Positions 13,437 to 25,682 of a stretch of 64,000 nucleotides of DNA are shown here, piece by piece. The notes under the pieces are model-generated. The model had not been told where the DNA came from. It ran no database searches and saw only the letters and a program-made list of their open reading frames with translations. The stretch covers positions 612,001-676,000 of the forward strand of contig WPIO01000076.1 in the NCBI GenBank assembly GCA_009760855.2. The letters are read 5' to 3'. Source of the DNA: Cristatella mucedo. Lineage: Eukaryota; Bryozoa; Phylactolaemata; Cristatellidae. The position numbers were made by a program, and so were the translations under genes. The number at the start of each line of letters is the position of its first letter. Position 1 is the first letter of the stretch.

Positions 13437-13437
13437 A
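13390..13437. repeat. Snap-back hairpin, 21-bp perfect stem
   Basis: The arms 13,390-13,410 and 13,417-13,437 are perfect reverse complements (aaaggagagagcacctgtac in the left arm) around a 6-base loop. It lies at the head of a SINE and looks like two SINE heads fused head to head. Confidence 0.9.
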
Positions 13438-14685
13438 CCTTGTCCAAACCAAGCATGGCAGATGAGGGAAGGATCGGCCTTCGGTTGTTGTTGCGGTTAA
13501 GTACAACCCCTGACCTACTTCTTGAGATCTTCGAAGTGCTCTGAAGCCACTGCCAGCCGACGAGAAAATGGTTGCAGAACCTGCGTAGATACGGCACCTT
13601 TAGCGAAGGTCTGCCTGCGGCTGCTAGGCTGAACAGCTGAGTTTCGACTTCTTTCGGACACAATCCTGATTAGTGCGGGATTTTATTGGAGGTCCCCAAT
13701 AAGAGCTTAGCGACGTCTTTCACGATGACTGCCATGTCTCAGGACATACAGTGGAGTGTGCCGAGCGAACCCCAGTAGTGACTAGGGGTAAGCTTTTGTA
13801 CCAAGGACTGCTCTACAGTAGCCACTCACCTCATATCTTGTGCATAATTACTGTATCGTTCTTGTAACAGTGCCAGTGTACAAAGTGGTCAGATGCTATA
13901 TAGTTGCTGAGCCTGTGAGTGGCGTACGAGCTGTTAAAGCTGTGACTGCCTTGGGTACCAGATGCCTGTGCACGTTCAAGCCAGTGGATGGAGTACACTG
14001 TTGGGCGGTCAACTTGCTTCCACTGCCTTTAGGAGCTGATCAACTAGCGTAGTTGGCATATTAGGATAGAAGAGCTAGAGGATAATTATAAAGTTGGAAT
14101 ATTTAAGCTGAATATTTGAATAGTAAATTATAAAGTTGGCATATTAGGATAATGAGCTCATCCGTGGTTTGGTTTTTAACAGCTGCCATGCCCCTGTCAC
14201 ATCCCAATGCTAAAAGGGCCGACATTGTCTGACCACTGCACTATATACGGCCTTGTTTACTGCATAGGAGTCGGCATGTCCTGATAGTGAACTGTTGAGA
14301 TACCACGGCCCTGGTCAGGAAATGAATGGCTGACAGTTAGCACGCAGTTTGTGTTAACACTTGTGTTACCACAACAGGTGGTGACATACGTTGAGGCTTA
14401 TCTACTGCCGTTATATAAATGAGGCTAATATTTAATATTTATCAGCTAATGTTTATTATTTATTTAAACGGATAAAGGGACGATATTAATGAATTCGAGC
14501 TTTCAGCTCGAGCTGTTTGGCCCTTGGCTAAAATAGTTTGCGTTGCGATTTGGTGGCCCCTGCACAGGAACTGCGTGCGGATCGCAGGACCAGTGGCCTC
14601 TGCATCCTCTCACTGTGTGCGTGCAAAAGTGGCATGGTGCTGTCGTGGTCAAGTGGTGTTTGCCAGCCACCATCATCTACTTTAG

Positions 14686-14770
14686 AAACCAGAATAGCTA
14701 CCAACGTGGACCACCGCAACAGCACTACAATCAGCCACAGCAGCAGCAGCATCGACGCGATTGGTACTAA
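14686..14770 (+). CDS. RAMAC: RAMAC homologue, terminal coding exon
   Basis: The acceptor CTACTTTAG precedes one base that completes the split Arg codon of exon 1. Then 27 codons encode an N/Q/Y-rich tail containing NQNSYQRGPPQQHYNQPQQ and ending RRDWY before a TAA. RAMAC proteins end in an Asn/Gln/Tyr/Pro-rich region used for nuclear import and RNA contacts, so composition, phase and stop position all agree with exon 1. The joined protein would be 100 residues, close to the roughly 118 of the vertebrate protein. Read-through upstream of the acceptor is unrelated sequence. Confidence 0.75.
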
Positions 14771-16180
14771 GTAGTTCGACAATGGCTACGAATTCTTCAA
14801 CAACTCGGTGCTCAAGTCGATCGTCATCATTTCACATCTCTTTGGTGCATCATCATCATCTGCCTCGTCGAAGGCTGGCCATCTCGAATACGGTGAAGAC
14901 GTCAGTGTCGTCGGGCTGTCGCCGTATAACCTGTAACGTAACGCCTGTAACGGCGGCGGCCACCTGTCGAATAGACGAGTGACTGCTGCTTGTTGTGCTT
15001 TTTATAACGATCGGCGGCTGTGCCTTCGTTTTCATTGCTGCTTGTCGCTTGTTGTCGCATTGCTACTTGTCGGCGGACATCGACTAAAACTGTTAAAACT
15101 ACTTTCGCGCTCGCTCTTTTCCGTGACTCGTCAACGTGGTCGAGTGTCATAAAAAGTGTGCCTGGAACACATGAGTCGTGCAGGACAGTAAAGTTTAGTG
15201 TGACAAGTGAGACAAATTCTAAATTGCCAGCGTGAACAGGGCGCTGGTTTGCACAACAGCTACTATCGAATCTGGTTCGCTGCCTGCCTCCACCCCATCT
15301 CAGAATGAAGCCGAGCATTTTATTCGAGGTCTTAATTATTAATTCTGCATCTGTTGCCATTCACTCAGGGTTAGGATATAGTCGAGTACGTTTCATGCAG
15401 CCTTTGCCAGTGTCTGCCATGCAGGCAAGGACATAATGAATAAACAAGTGAGTTATGCATGTAGTGGGCAAGGGTGACATGATGACACGGTATCTGCCAA
15501 TAATGATGTCATTCAGATGCCTTTCATATTATGTCAGTGCAGTCAGTTTCACATATATTGTTAGCTATTATAGCCCTCAGTAATCCAATCCTCAAGGGCT
15601 AGGCAGTCAGCACATGACAGATATATCCAATGTTGACTACACAGTGCACAGCATGCAGCTACATAGGAGTAACAGAATGATAATCTGCCAGCAAGTCATA
15701 CCAGCTCTGTGGCTCCAATAGTCAAACAACAGCAGTAGCTAGTAGGAGCCGTAAAACAGTTCTGCATTGCATTCTGAATTGCACAAGAGGTGGCCGTCAC
15801 AGCAATTCTGCATTGGCCGGAGAAGTGGCCGTCACAGCAATTCTGCATTGGCCGGAGAAGTGGCCGTCACAGCAGTTCTGCATTGCACAGGGAGGTGGCC
15901 GTCACAGTATCGGTCGTCTCGCCCATTACGTTTGCACCAGATAAGCACACTAAGCGACCAGAGTTAATTAGCTTGGCGCTGCGCTCATGGCATGCATCAC
16001 CTGTATACAAAGCAGATGGCTTGGCACGAAAAGACAGCACTTCATAGGTGCCATCTCGGGCAATCACCACCTCCACAGCAGACAATGACTGGGATCTAAG
16101 TGGAATGTTGCAGAGGAAGAATACAAGCACGATGGAATGTTGGCGTGCTGATCTAACTGCTGCATCAGAACTGATAATGT
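14771..16180. other. RAMAC 3' UTR and spacer before the LRR gene
   Basis: The first part is presumably RAMAC 3' UTR; a candidate polyadenylation signal AATAAA lies at about 15,439. Open frames on both strands at 14,900-15,360 have no family signature and overlap each other, so I do not call them. The rest, apart from the 35-bp tandem repeat, shows nothing recognisable. Confidence 0.5.
15790..15908. repeat. 35-bp minisatellite, about 3.4 units
   Basis: Units starting GTGGCCGTCACAGC begin at 15,790, 15,825, 15,860 and 15,895. The second and third are nearly identical and the outer two more diverged. Confidence 0.9.
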
Positions 16181-17998
16181 CTATGTAGCGATCAGCTGCA
16201 AGCGATCGGGCTTGGATGTAAACTTGAAACCTTGCACATCCGAGAAAGACTGGTCACCGTCGTCCATTGCGTTATACCTGCTAGCCTTCGAATAGCCGAT
16301 GCACGTCGACCGCCTCTTTACGATAAACCATACCGTCCCAGCAATGCAAAGCATTAGTAGTATTACAGAAACGACTATGCCTGATACTTTAACTTCTGAA
16401 AAACTTGGAGAAGGAATTGTGGACGACATGTAAAAGGTACAGCTCGCAGTCAAAAAATGGCCCATATCTTGTGTTTGCTGTCCATCAGTGATGCAAGTTG
16501 CCGATACGAAGTCGGTCATGTGCATACCAGATAAGTGCTCGACAAGATCACACGAACAATTGAACGGGTTGCCTCTGAAGTAAAGGCATTCCATTGACAT
16601 GTTATAGTCTGTTGGATCTAGTTTGGTCATGTTATTGAAAGTTATGTCCAATGTTTTAAGACTTCGCAGCTTGACGAAAGCACCCGGCAAGATTTTGTTG
16701 ATGCTATTGTGGTGAAGGGTTAGCACGGTCACAAAGGGTGCGAAACTCTCTTTGGCAATAGTTGTCAGCTTGTTTCCAGCCAGATTGAGGCTCGTCAAAG
16801 CGAAGCAGCTCGTGAAAGATGACGGCGGTACGTTTTTGATTGAATTGTAGCTGAGGTCGAGCTCCATTATGCTGGATCTACTCGAACAGAAAGCATCAAA
16901 GAAAGTTGTGTCAGTCGAGCCGAGCAGGTTGTGTGATAGGTCGAGTCGCAGAAGAGATGTTAGATTTTTGAATGCACTGCTGCTAATGCTGGTTAGAGCA
17001 TTGTTTTGAAATTGCAGGTCGGTGAACACCTCCAGACCTTCGGTGAGACTGTCTGGTATCGCGTCTAGAGCGTTGTTGGTTAATCCAGCCATAGTCGCGT
17101 TGAGTTGCAGCAGTTTCGCAGCACAGCCCGCAGGTATAGATGAGATCTCATTAAACTCAAGCGAGTATTCCAACTTCAGCGACTGATTACAAAGAATGTC
17201 GGTCGACTTGATACGGTTATTGGTCAAAATTAGTCGGCATGGTTTATTGCCTCCTCTCAGTTTTGAGAACATGACGAAAATCGTGCTTAATATTGAGTCC
17301 GACAAGCTGTTGTTACTAATGTCGAGCATGACGATGCTGACGTTAACTAGAGAGTCCTCTTGGAAGGACGATATCTTATTCGAAGCAAGTTCGACACTCA
17401 GTGTGGCGACTGCCGGTTCCGACTGAACAAAGCATCTGCTGCCAAGAGCAACGACTGCATTGTTTTTCAAGTCAATCCGAAGGCTGTCGCTTCCACTGGA
17501 CATACATCTCGTAAAGTTACACGGGTCAACAATCCTGTTGTCGCCTAGGAGGAAAGCGGTGGCAGAGAAGTTTCGGAATACTTCGCATGACAAAGAAACG
17601 ATGTTATTTCCCGACAAATCAAGCAATTCGGCCGAAATTCCCGAAAAAGCCCCAACAATGACGGAGCTTATTTGGTTCCGTGACAAGTCGATTGTGCGAA
17701 TGTTCTTTCCAGCTAACCACGACAGACCAGCACTGACCTCCGATATTAAGTTACGGGACATGTTGAACACAAAGCTCCGGCTAACGTTCGGATATGGCAG
17801 GAAAAGCTGCGGAATCCGCCGTAAAGTTTTACCGACGCACGAAACTTCAAGCAACGAACCGTTCGCAGTGCTAGCGCACCGACACATAGATCCGAGCTGC
17901 TCCCCGTAAAGGCTGCAGTCACTGCGGGCCGCAGCTTCGACTGGAGATAATAGCGCGTAAAATAAATAGCCAGTCATGGCTGCCAGGTGAAACTGCAT
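16181..17998 (-). CDS. Leucine-rich-repeat single-pass membrane protein
   Basis: An uninterrupted 605-codon frame. I take the Met at 17,998 because it opens a signal peptide (MQFHLAAMTGYLFYALL); an in-frame upstream Met at 18,244 would put about 80 charged residues before it. After an N-terminal cysteine cap (CSLYGEQLGSMCRC) come many LRRs with IDLSRNQIS, LDLSYNSIK and LNLAGNKLT-type cores, then a C-terminal cap starting NPFNCSC at about residue 477. A transmembrane helix (IVVSVILLMLCIAGTVWFIV, about 538-560) leads to a 45-residue cytoplasmic tail without a TIR domain. The ectodomain resembles Toll-like or LRR-neuronal receptors, but with no signalling domain the ligand and role cannot be told. 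Being one exon of family-typical size, it is probably functional. Confidence 0.9.
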   Translation of the reverse strand: MQFHLAAMTGYLFYALLSPVEAAARSDCSLYGEQLGSMCRCASTANGSLLEVSCVGKTLRRIPQLFLPYPNVSRSFVFNMSRNLISEVSAGLSWLAGKNIRTIDLSRNQISSVIVGAFSGISAELLDLSGNNIVSLSCEVFRNFSATAFLLGDNRIVDPCNFTRCMSSGSDSLRIDLKNNAVVALGSRCFVQSEPAVATLSVELASNKISSFQEDSLVNVSIVMLDISNNSLSDSILSTIFVMFSKLRGGNKPCRLILTNNRIKSTDILCNQSLKLEYSLEFNEISSIPAGCAAKLLQLNATMAGLTNNALDAIPDSLTEGLEVFTDLQFQNNALTSISSSAFKNLTSLLRLDLSHNLLGSTDTTFFDAFCSSRSSIMELDLSYNSIKNVPPSSFTSCFALTSLNLAGNKLTTIAKESFAPFVTVLTLHHNSINKILPGAFVKLRSLKTLDITFNNMTKLDPTDYNMSMECLYFRGNPFNCSCDLVEHLSGMHMTDFVSATCITDGQQTQDMGHFLTASCTFYMSSTIPSPSFSEVKVSGIVVSVILLMLCIAGTVWFIVKRRSTCIGYSKASRYNAMDDGDQSFSDVQGFKFTSKPDRLQLIAT

Positions 17999-18360
17999 TT
18001 TAAGCAACACTTGAGTTGCGCAGCCACGAAGGTAGGTGACGGTCGACGATCCAACAGAGCGCCGGAAGCGTAACCCGGCCACTTGATGGGCTAGGGGGTC
18101 ACGTGTCCAAACTGCCGGTGAACTTCCGAGTTTATCTATGGGTGCCAGGCGAGACAGCCTAGATTGAAAACACGCCTTCCCTGGCCGCCTCAGCACCGTA
18201 TTCCAGACGTGCAAGCGGAAGTTCGCCAACTCACTCGTGTGCACACATATTGGCTCGGCAAGACATGCCCTGGCAGTGGACTTTGCCGGCCAATTATACG
18301 AATAAGCACGCTACCGATTCACTCGCACAGCACTTACCCGTGTTCTTCCGCACATCCAAA

Positions 18361-19000
18361 AATAATAATAGTACTAACACATTTGTATAGCACCCCCAGA
18401 GACTAAATCTCTTTCTAGGAACTTTACAGATGCTGTATAGAAAGCATGCCTAAATGATTGGAGTTATCATCCCCAAGCAGCAGGCACAGTTAAGCACGCA
18501 CGTGCCCACTAAGGACGAATAATAATAATAACAATACTGCATTTGATATAGAGCCCTCAGAGCACTCAATCTTTTTCTAGGCACTTTAAATTTGCTAATA
18601 ACAAAGGTCCACTAAATGATGTAATAAACAGGTGTTTTAACAGCTTCTTTTTTAAAGGCCGCCATGTCAGGAGGCGTTGTGACGTCAGTCGGTAGTGAGT
18701 TCCAGCCTTAGGAAGGGTACAAACTAAAGGCGCGGTCTGCAAAGATTTTAAGTTTCGTAGGAGGCGGAGCTAAATAATTCGAATAAGAACAGCGGGTTGT
18801 ACGGTTCTTGGCATGGTGGGGAAGTTGTTCCGAGAGATTGGCTGTAGTCGGAGAGTGAAGGGTCCTAAAAGTAAGCAACAGAACCTTGAAGTCGACATAT
18901 TTCTTGACTGGGAGCCAGTGCAGATCGGCGAGAAGTGGTATAATATGGCAGTTGCGACGCTCACAAAAGAAAAGCCTGGCTGCAGAGTTTTACTCTGGCT
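18361..19000 (-). mobile_element. Two LINE-A fragments in tandem
   Basis: Both begin on the plus strand with (AAT)n followed by the reversed LINE-A tail (18,361-18,430 and 18,520-18,590). The second extends through the 3' UTR into C-terminal coding sequence up to about 19,000. Frames are broken and no RT core is present. Confidence 0.75.
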
Positions 19001-19058
19001 AAGGTGCTCGCTCCTACCAAGGTCTGGCTGAGGTCGTGGGCTCGAGCCCGGAGGCACA
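18985..19058 (+). mobile_element. tRNA-like SINE head cut by LTR1
   Basis: A tRNA-like head (aaggtgctcgctcctacc) with the B-box-like word gtgggctcgagcccgg is the same head as in the SINE at 12,565. It stops exactly where LTR1 begins, and its LINE-A-type tail is missing on the far side, so the LTR insertion or a later deletion removed it. Confidence 0.6.
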
Positions 19059-20542
19059 TGTAACGCCGAAGGCTCGGCGGAGTAAGCTTGACCTGCCGCT
19101 TACCTAGCGGCATAGCCTATCGCCTAATGCCGTTCGGTGCGCGCCTACGCGAAATAAGCTGGCCGCCACGAAACGAGCGTTTCTGGCGCTAACCTGCTTA
19201 CCGTTACTAAAGGGGGTCGTGAGTCCGCGGCGTGAATTGGAAAGCGAGACACACAGATTGGGGATTTTACTGAACTTTATTCGCAAGCGCACAAAGTCGC
19301 TGCGCGTCTAGTTCAGCTTTATCTCCACACTCCTCGCACGTTCTCAACTGCACCAACACTCTTGCGGAGGGAATACTCCTCCACACTAAGCGCGACCCGG
19401 ACCCTAAACCCTAACCGGTGAACTAGGAATCCGTTCCCACCTGTGCCGAGGGAATACCCCAAACACGCCAACGTAAACACTCTTGCGGAGGGAATACTCC
19501 TCCGCACTGAAGCGCATACCGGAGTCTAAACCCTGACCGGTGAACTAGAACTCGGTTTCCACCAGTGCGACCGGAATACTCCACACACGCCAACTCAAGC
19601 ACTCTTGCGGAGGAAATACTTCTTCACACTGGGGCTGCTTACGTGTATAATGGGAAACGACCCAAATAGACGGAGCCTGAACCAGAGTCTAAACCCTGAC
19701 CGGAAACTAGAACTCGGTTTCCACCAGTGCGGCAGGAATACTCCACACACGCCAACTCAAGCACTCCTGTGGAGGAAATACTTCTCCACACTGAAGCGCG
19801 AACCGGAGCCCAAACCCTACCCGGAGAACTAGGGCTCCACAGACGCCAACTACGCCTAGCTCGCACCGGCAAAACCCCATGCCGAGACCACGTGCTAGCG
19901 CGAACACACAAAACACGAAAGAACACAAAATGCCAGCTCGGGCGCGATACGACCGTGTTCGGTGGAGTTCCACCGAATCCTCCTAGTGCTGTCTCGTCCT
20001 GTTCCGTCCATCGTCGGCGGACAACCCGCCCTCCTTCCTCGCTTTCAGAGAAACGAGTGCCCGACGGCGTCGAGGCGCAGAGCCGGACCAAAGACAAAAG
20101 ACACGAGGCAAAAGACCCAGAGCGAGCGTCGCTCGACTCTTAAATACTTGGCTGAGACAATGGGGCAAGAGCTTAGTGGTATTGGGCCCGACACCATGGC
20201 CCATTACGGTGAGGAATTAATACCGGCACTAGGCCACTGGAATATCCCCTCTGTCCAGCTTGAATGGCGAATGGGTTCCAGACGATTCTTTTGGACAGAG
20301 TGATGGCGAAGGTTGACCGGCCAGCCAACATCAATCAGCCGCTCCCGCGGGTATCAGACCAATTCCAAAGGCCGACTCGCCACCGCTGGTCAGAGAGCTT
20401 CCTGGCTTGCTCCTAAGCGCTTCCTCTCTAACCGCACTGACGCTCGTCTCTGGCTCACTGCTCCAGGACAAAGGAGTTCTAGCCCGCCTCCGAACAGCTC
20501 TTGTTCGTGCTAAAATTCAGCCAAGGCCAGCAGGGCGCTACA
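19059..20542 (-). mobile_element. LTR1 copy 1, long terminal repeat with internal tandem repeats
   Basis: On the minus strand it starts TGTAGCGCC and ends GTTACA, the TG...CA termini of an LTR, and it matches the copies at 22,150 and 54,643. A promoter-like TATTTAAGAGTCGAGCGACG lies near 20,125-20,145 and a polyadenylation signal AATAAA-like word near 19,280, defining U3, R and U5. Between them a roughly 120-bp unit (gcggagg...ccggtgaactag) is repeated about four times at 19,345-19,830; copy 2 has one. No target duplication is visible at its ends, and no internal gag-pol is present in the window. Confidence 0.75.
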
Positions 20543-21664
20543 AATTTGTGTACTCACAGTTAAGATTGGACATCGAAATGCTTAACTTGAAAAGGTTCCT
20601 CTATGTGTGGCCGTAGCATTCCAGCAGCTTGAGCTCTCGGCACTCTGGCCCTCAGCACGACAATCCTCTGCACCACGATCCCATTTGCCGTCGCCCGAGC
20701 GCTTCCGTTCATTAGCACCAGCAACAAAGCGCCGGAGACAGTGAGGAAGAAGCAGGAGACACGTGAAATTTCCCACGATTTCAAACGGGCATGTAATGGT
20801 TTTCTATAAAATTGATGGACCCCTCCTTGGGAACAGATGATAATTTCCCTCGTGTTTCTACCTGCGGTAACAGTTAGCGCCCATACTCGTCAAAATAAAT
20901 CTGAATTTTTGATATACTTGTAACCGAGTTCCAGGGTTCAGAGGTTAATTCCTGCCAAGCCCCGCCATTGTACATGCCACGCCGCCGCTCGCCATACCGC
21001 CGAGCTAGGTTAAGACGAGCGGCCGTCAGGTTAGACCTCTTTATAATATCGCATGCGCCAACGACAACAGGGGAACTAAACAATTCTAAAAGGGGAGCCT
21101 ACACAAGGTCAACTCTAGGGGCGCGAGACGACGAAGCAAGCGGGAACAAACGTGTTAGTTGGTCAGTCGGCTTCCGCAGTCCCGCCGTTGTACCTACTCC
21201 GAATGCAACAGTTCGAGCGTACGCCATAAAAGATCCGGCTAGCTGAGTTACTGGTTGGCTAGTCGGAGTCGACGTCTACCACAGTCGAGAGCGAGCTTCC
21301 GCCGAAAGACGCCAACTCACGGGGGGGGGGTCACACTGGGAACGCGGAATATACAAGTCACAACAGCGAACGTGCTATCCAGCTTCGCTCGGGCCTTGGG
21401 CACTCGTTACTTTGGGTGCGCGGCCGCATCGCCGGAGCACGCCTGCAACCATCCAGGTGCATAACTCGGTGAGACCGGGAGCCTCCAACACCACGAATTA
21501 CTCCGCCAATTTCTCCTACCCAAGAGCCCCGGTGACCCCACGTCCCCGCACATCCGGCCATGCCGTAGGTCAGACCTCGGCCTAGCCGGTGACCCTTAAC
21601 ACTTTACAGCCGCCGTGTCCCAGCCAACCGAACCTAGCCTGGGTACACTATTATGGTTTACTAC
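20543..21664. other. Unassigned sequence between LTR1 and LINE-B
   Basis: No gene, RNA or repeat family is recognisable. A run of ten G lies at about 21,321. Short open frames on both strands are unsupported. The sequence is more GC-rich than the Polinton block. Confidence 0.4.
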
Positions 21665-22149
21665 TTTCAATGCAATTTAATATATCTCTGTCTGTAAATC
21701 CACAAAGCCATAAAGACAATGTGGGTGTTACGCAGGAGAGTTTTCTATAGCGCACTCACAGCTTATGCGGCTTTCGGTACGCATTCGGTAGCCAACAGAC
21801 TTCGTCTCACGCAACAAAGAGAAAGTGGGAAGCATTGGAGAGTCAGGAGAGCAGTTTAGGTTGTGAGCAGCATGGAAGTAGCAGCTCAGGACTGCTGAAA
21901 AGGCTGAGCCATAGTCGTCAGCATGAGAGTAGTTGTCGTTGCGTAAGAACTGTGGAAGCGAGTTCTACAGTCTGGGACCTGCATAGCAAAAGCTTCTGTC
22001 GCCAACGGTCTTTCAGTGGAGGAATGAAACAGCTAATTTATTGTCCACACAGGACCTGAGGGCGCGAAGAGGCTGAACATGTTGCAGCAGTTCAGCTAGG
22101 TACGAAGGAGCCAAGCCATGGCGCGCCTTGTGGGTCAGCGTAAGAACTT

Positions 22150-23261
22150 TGTAGCGCCTTGGTGGCCTTGGCTGAATTTTAGCGCGAACAAGAGCTGTTC
22201 GGCGGCGGGCTAGAACTCCTTTGTCCTGGATCAGTGAGCCAGAGAGGAGCGCAAGTGCGGTTAGAGAGCAAGAGCTTAAGAGCAAGCCAGGAAGCTCTGA
22301 GACCAGCGGTGGCGACTCGGCCTTTAGAATTGGTCCGATACTCGCGGGAACTGTTGATTGATGTTGGCTGGCCTGTCTACCTCCGCCTTCACTCTGTCCA
22401 AAAAAGAATCACCTGGAACCTATTCGCCATTCAAGCTGGACAGAGGTGCTCTTCCAGTGGCCTAGTGATGGTATTAAGTCCTTACCGTAATGGGCCGTGG
22501 TGTCGGGCGCAATACCACTAAGCTCTTGCCCCATTGTCTCAGCCAAGTATTTAAGAGTCGAGCGACGCTCGCTCTTGGTCTTTGGTCTCTTGGTCTTTTG
22601 TTTGGCTCTGCGCTTCGACGCCGTCGGACTCGTTTCTCTGAAAGCGAGGGAGGAGGGTGGGCTGTTCGCCGGCGATGGACGGAACAGGACGAGACAGTGC
22701 TAGGAGGATTCGGAGGACTTCACCGAACACGGTCGTATCGTGCCCGAGCTGGCATTTTGTGTTTCTTTCGTGTTTTGTGTGTGCGCGCTCGCACGTGGTC
22801 TCGGCATATGGATTTGCCGGTGCCAGCTAGACGTAGTTGACACGTGTGGAGTCCTAGTTCTCCGGTTAGGGTTTAGGCTCCTGTTCGGGCTCTGTCTATT
22901 TGGGTCATTTCCCATTATAGACGTAAGCAGCCTCAGTATGGAGAAGTATTCCCTCCGCAAGAGTGTTGTTGCTGTTGAGTGTGCGAGGAGTGTGGAGATA
23001 AAACTGAGCTAGACACGCAGTGACTTTGTGCGCTTGCGAATAAAGCTCAGTAACATCCCCAACTTATGTGTCTCGCTTTCCAATTCACGCCGCGGACTCA
23101 TGACCCCCTTTGGTAACGGTAAGCAGGTCGGCGCCAGAATCGCTCGTTTCGTGGCGGCCAGCTTATGGCGCGTAGGCACGCACCAAACGGCATTAGGCGT
23201 TAGATTACGCCGCTAGGTAAGCGGCAGGTCAAGCCTACTCCGCCGAGCCTTCGGTGTTACA
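22150..23261 (+). mobile_element. LTR1 copy 2, solo LTR with 4-bp target duplication
   Basis: It runs TGTAGCGCC...GTTACA and is flanked by ACTT on both sides (22,146-22,149 and 23,262-23,265). The flanks join into continuous LINE-B sequence (gaactttgctctgtatcc), which proves insertion of a solo LTR. The TATTTAAGAGTCGAGCGACG promoter lies at about 22,546 and the AATAAA signal at 23,038. No internal region is present, so it arose by LTR-LTR recombination. Confidence 0.85.
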
Positions 23262-23454
23262 ACTTTGCTCTGTATCCGTTGCTCAACCGGCATCAATCCC
23301 AGCTCTTTTAGCAAAGGAGACACGTGCTCAAACATCTGGGACTTGAAGACTAGCCTTGCAGCCATATTCATAGTCAGCTGCAGTTGCCCTAGTTGCTTTC
23401 TTTGGTAGCCCAGCCAAAAAGGAATTACAATAATCAAGCCGAGACAGAACAAAG

Positions 23455-23820
23455 TGTCGTTTCCGTTCGCACAGCAGAGAGCCAGCCGATGAACAATACC
23501 AAAAGTTTATTTTTCGCCACACGGAGCCGAAGGGCGCACGGCTCCCTTCGGCCCCTTCTCCCACTCGACTCTCTCACCTCGACTGCTGCTGTCCCATGGT
23601 CGACCCCGATGATTCACCTAGGAGGACCACAACTGTGAGCCGGCCGACCCTGATGGTGAGTCCACCATCTACTCACCAGCGGGTTACCGGCCTGTGTCCA
23701 CGCCACATCACAGGCGGACCATAGCTGTTCACTGGCCCCTCTCGGCGATGCTCCTAACAGCGGTTCACCAGCGGCTTATCAGAGGAGCATATGCATACAA
23801 TCGAACTACACTAAGGAGCT
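23455..23820 (-). mobile_element. LTR2 solo LTR
   Basis: On the minus strand it starts TGTAGTTCGATTG and ends AACGACA. It is flanked by 5-bp near-identical duplications (CAAAG and CTAAG on the plus strand) inside LINE-B; the intact LINE-B copy at 27,200 has no insertion there. An AATAAA lies near the 3' end at about 23,505. It contains repeats of a ggtggattcaccat-like word also found at 55,700-55,810. Confidence 0.75.
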
Positions 23821-24117
23821 AGTTAAATTTTTTGCAAGCTACTGTGGAAGACAGCTCCCAATCTTGGATAGGGATCGGATGTGATGGCTAGCTGTAGAAG
23901 TAGTCTTCTGAATCAAGCTTTTAAAATTGAGGCAGCTGTCGGAAACGACACCTAAATTTCGAGCACATGGTGATGGTCGCACAACAGCATAACCTATTAG
24001 AAGAGCAAAGCCTTTTAATCCAGCCACATGCTTATGGTGTCCTATGAGCAGCAGTTCGGTTTTATTGTCAATTAGTTTCAAGAAGTTTTCCGACATCCAG
24101 GATCGAATTTCTGAAAA

Positions 24118-24651
24118 TCAAGCATTCAGCTTATCAGTTGCCGCAGAACATTCCGACGGTTTGAATAACAAATACAGCTGAGTATCGTCAGCGTAGAAGT
24201 GATATCCTCTTCCATGGGCCTTAATCACTTTTCCCAGAGGTTGTTTATAAATGGAAAACAGCAAGGGACCGAGTACAGCCCCTTGAGGGACTCCACAGGT
24301 GACCCGTCTCGTGTGTGAGGCCTGACCCCCACATGGCACGGACTGAACACGATCAGACAAGCAAGGTTTGAACCACGCCAGTGCCTTGTCTGCCAGACCG
24401 ATCTTTGCTCTCAATCGTTCAAGTAGAACATCGTGATCGATGGTGTCGAAGGCAGCTGACAGGTTTAGCAGAGCTAGGGCGTTGACATTACCGTCATCAT
24501 TGCCACGTAGAATGCCATTGTTAATATGGAGGAGAGCAGTTTCAGTGGAGTGCTGCCTCTTGAACCACGATTGAAATATTGTTGACATTTCATTTTTTTC
24601 AATATCTTCAACAAGCTGCTTAGCAACAATTTTTTCAAGAATCTTTGACAA
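24118..24651 (-). pseudogene. LINE-B reverse transcriptase core
   Basis: A 177-codon frame with the RT signatures of CR1/L2-clade LINEs: STETALLHI, LLNLSAAFDTIDHDVLLERL, GVPQGAVLGPLLFSIY and the catalytic box YHFYADDTQLYL. Flanking parts continue in other frames. It belongs to LINE-B copy 1 and is not a host gene. Confidence 0.9.
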
Positions 24652-24836
24652 GAAAGGAAGAAGGAAAACTGGGTGATAGTTAGCAAGGACCTCTGTTTCT
24701 AATGCAGGCTTTTTAAGTATGGGTCTAACGATTGCCGATTTGAAGGACTTTGGGACGACTCATTTTCCCAAAGAAGCATTAAAAATCTCGGTTATGGCAG
24801 GGCTAAGTTGTTCTGCAAGTGACGACCACAGAGATG

Positions 24837-25318
<482 letters not shown>

Positions 25319-25682
25319 TATATGGTATTATTAGGGTCTTCAGGAGACGAACTCTTTTTGCTAGACCTTATTATGATAGCCACATTGCATTCAGAAACCT
25401 CGGAAAACCTTTTAAGGAAACTTACAGCAACTGCTTCAGTCGGAGGGGGCTTTATGGAGGCACGAATGTGCACAATTTTTTCAGTAAAGAAGGCTGAACA
25501 ATGTTTGGCTGAGCCCTTAATATCTGGAGAGTCAGACCTCTCAGCATTGGCCAGTAAATGGCTTACTGTCTTATAAATCTGTTAAGGGTCCGACTCGCAG
25601 GAATTAAGCTTTCGGATGAAAAAAGAAGCCCTGGCCTTTTTAAGCTTCCGGGTGTAAACTCGGAGGAAGTCTTTGAAATTGA

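Noticed and set aside
14902-15360. 152-codon minus-strand ORF next to RAMAC exon 2
   Set aside because: Low-complexity residues, overlapping ORFs on the other strand and no family signature; more likely RAMAC 3' UTR.
17460-17909. 149-codon plus-strand ORF
   Set aside because: It is antisense to the LRR receptor; its composition is explained by that gene.
19639-20303. Several overlapping 90-150 codon ORFs
   Set aside because: They lie in the tandem repeats and GC-rich body of LTR1 and occur on both strands.
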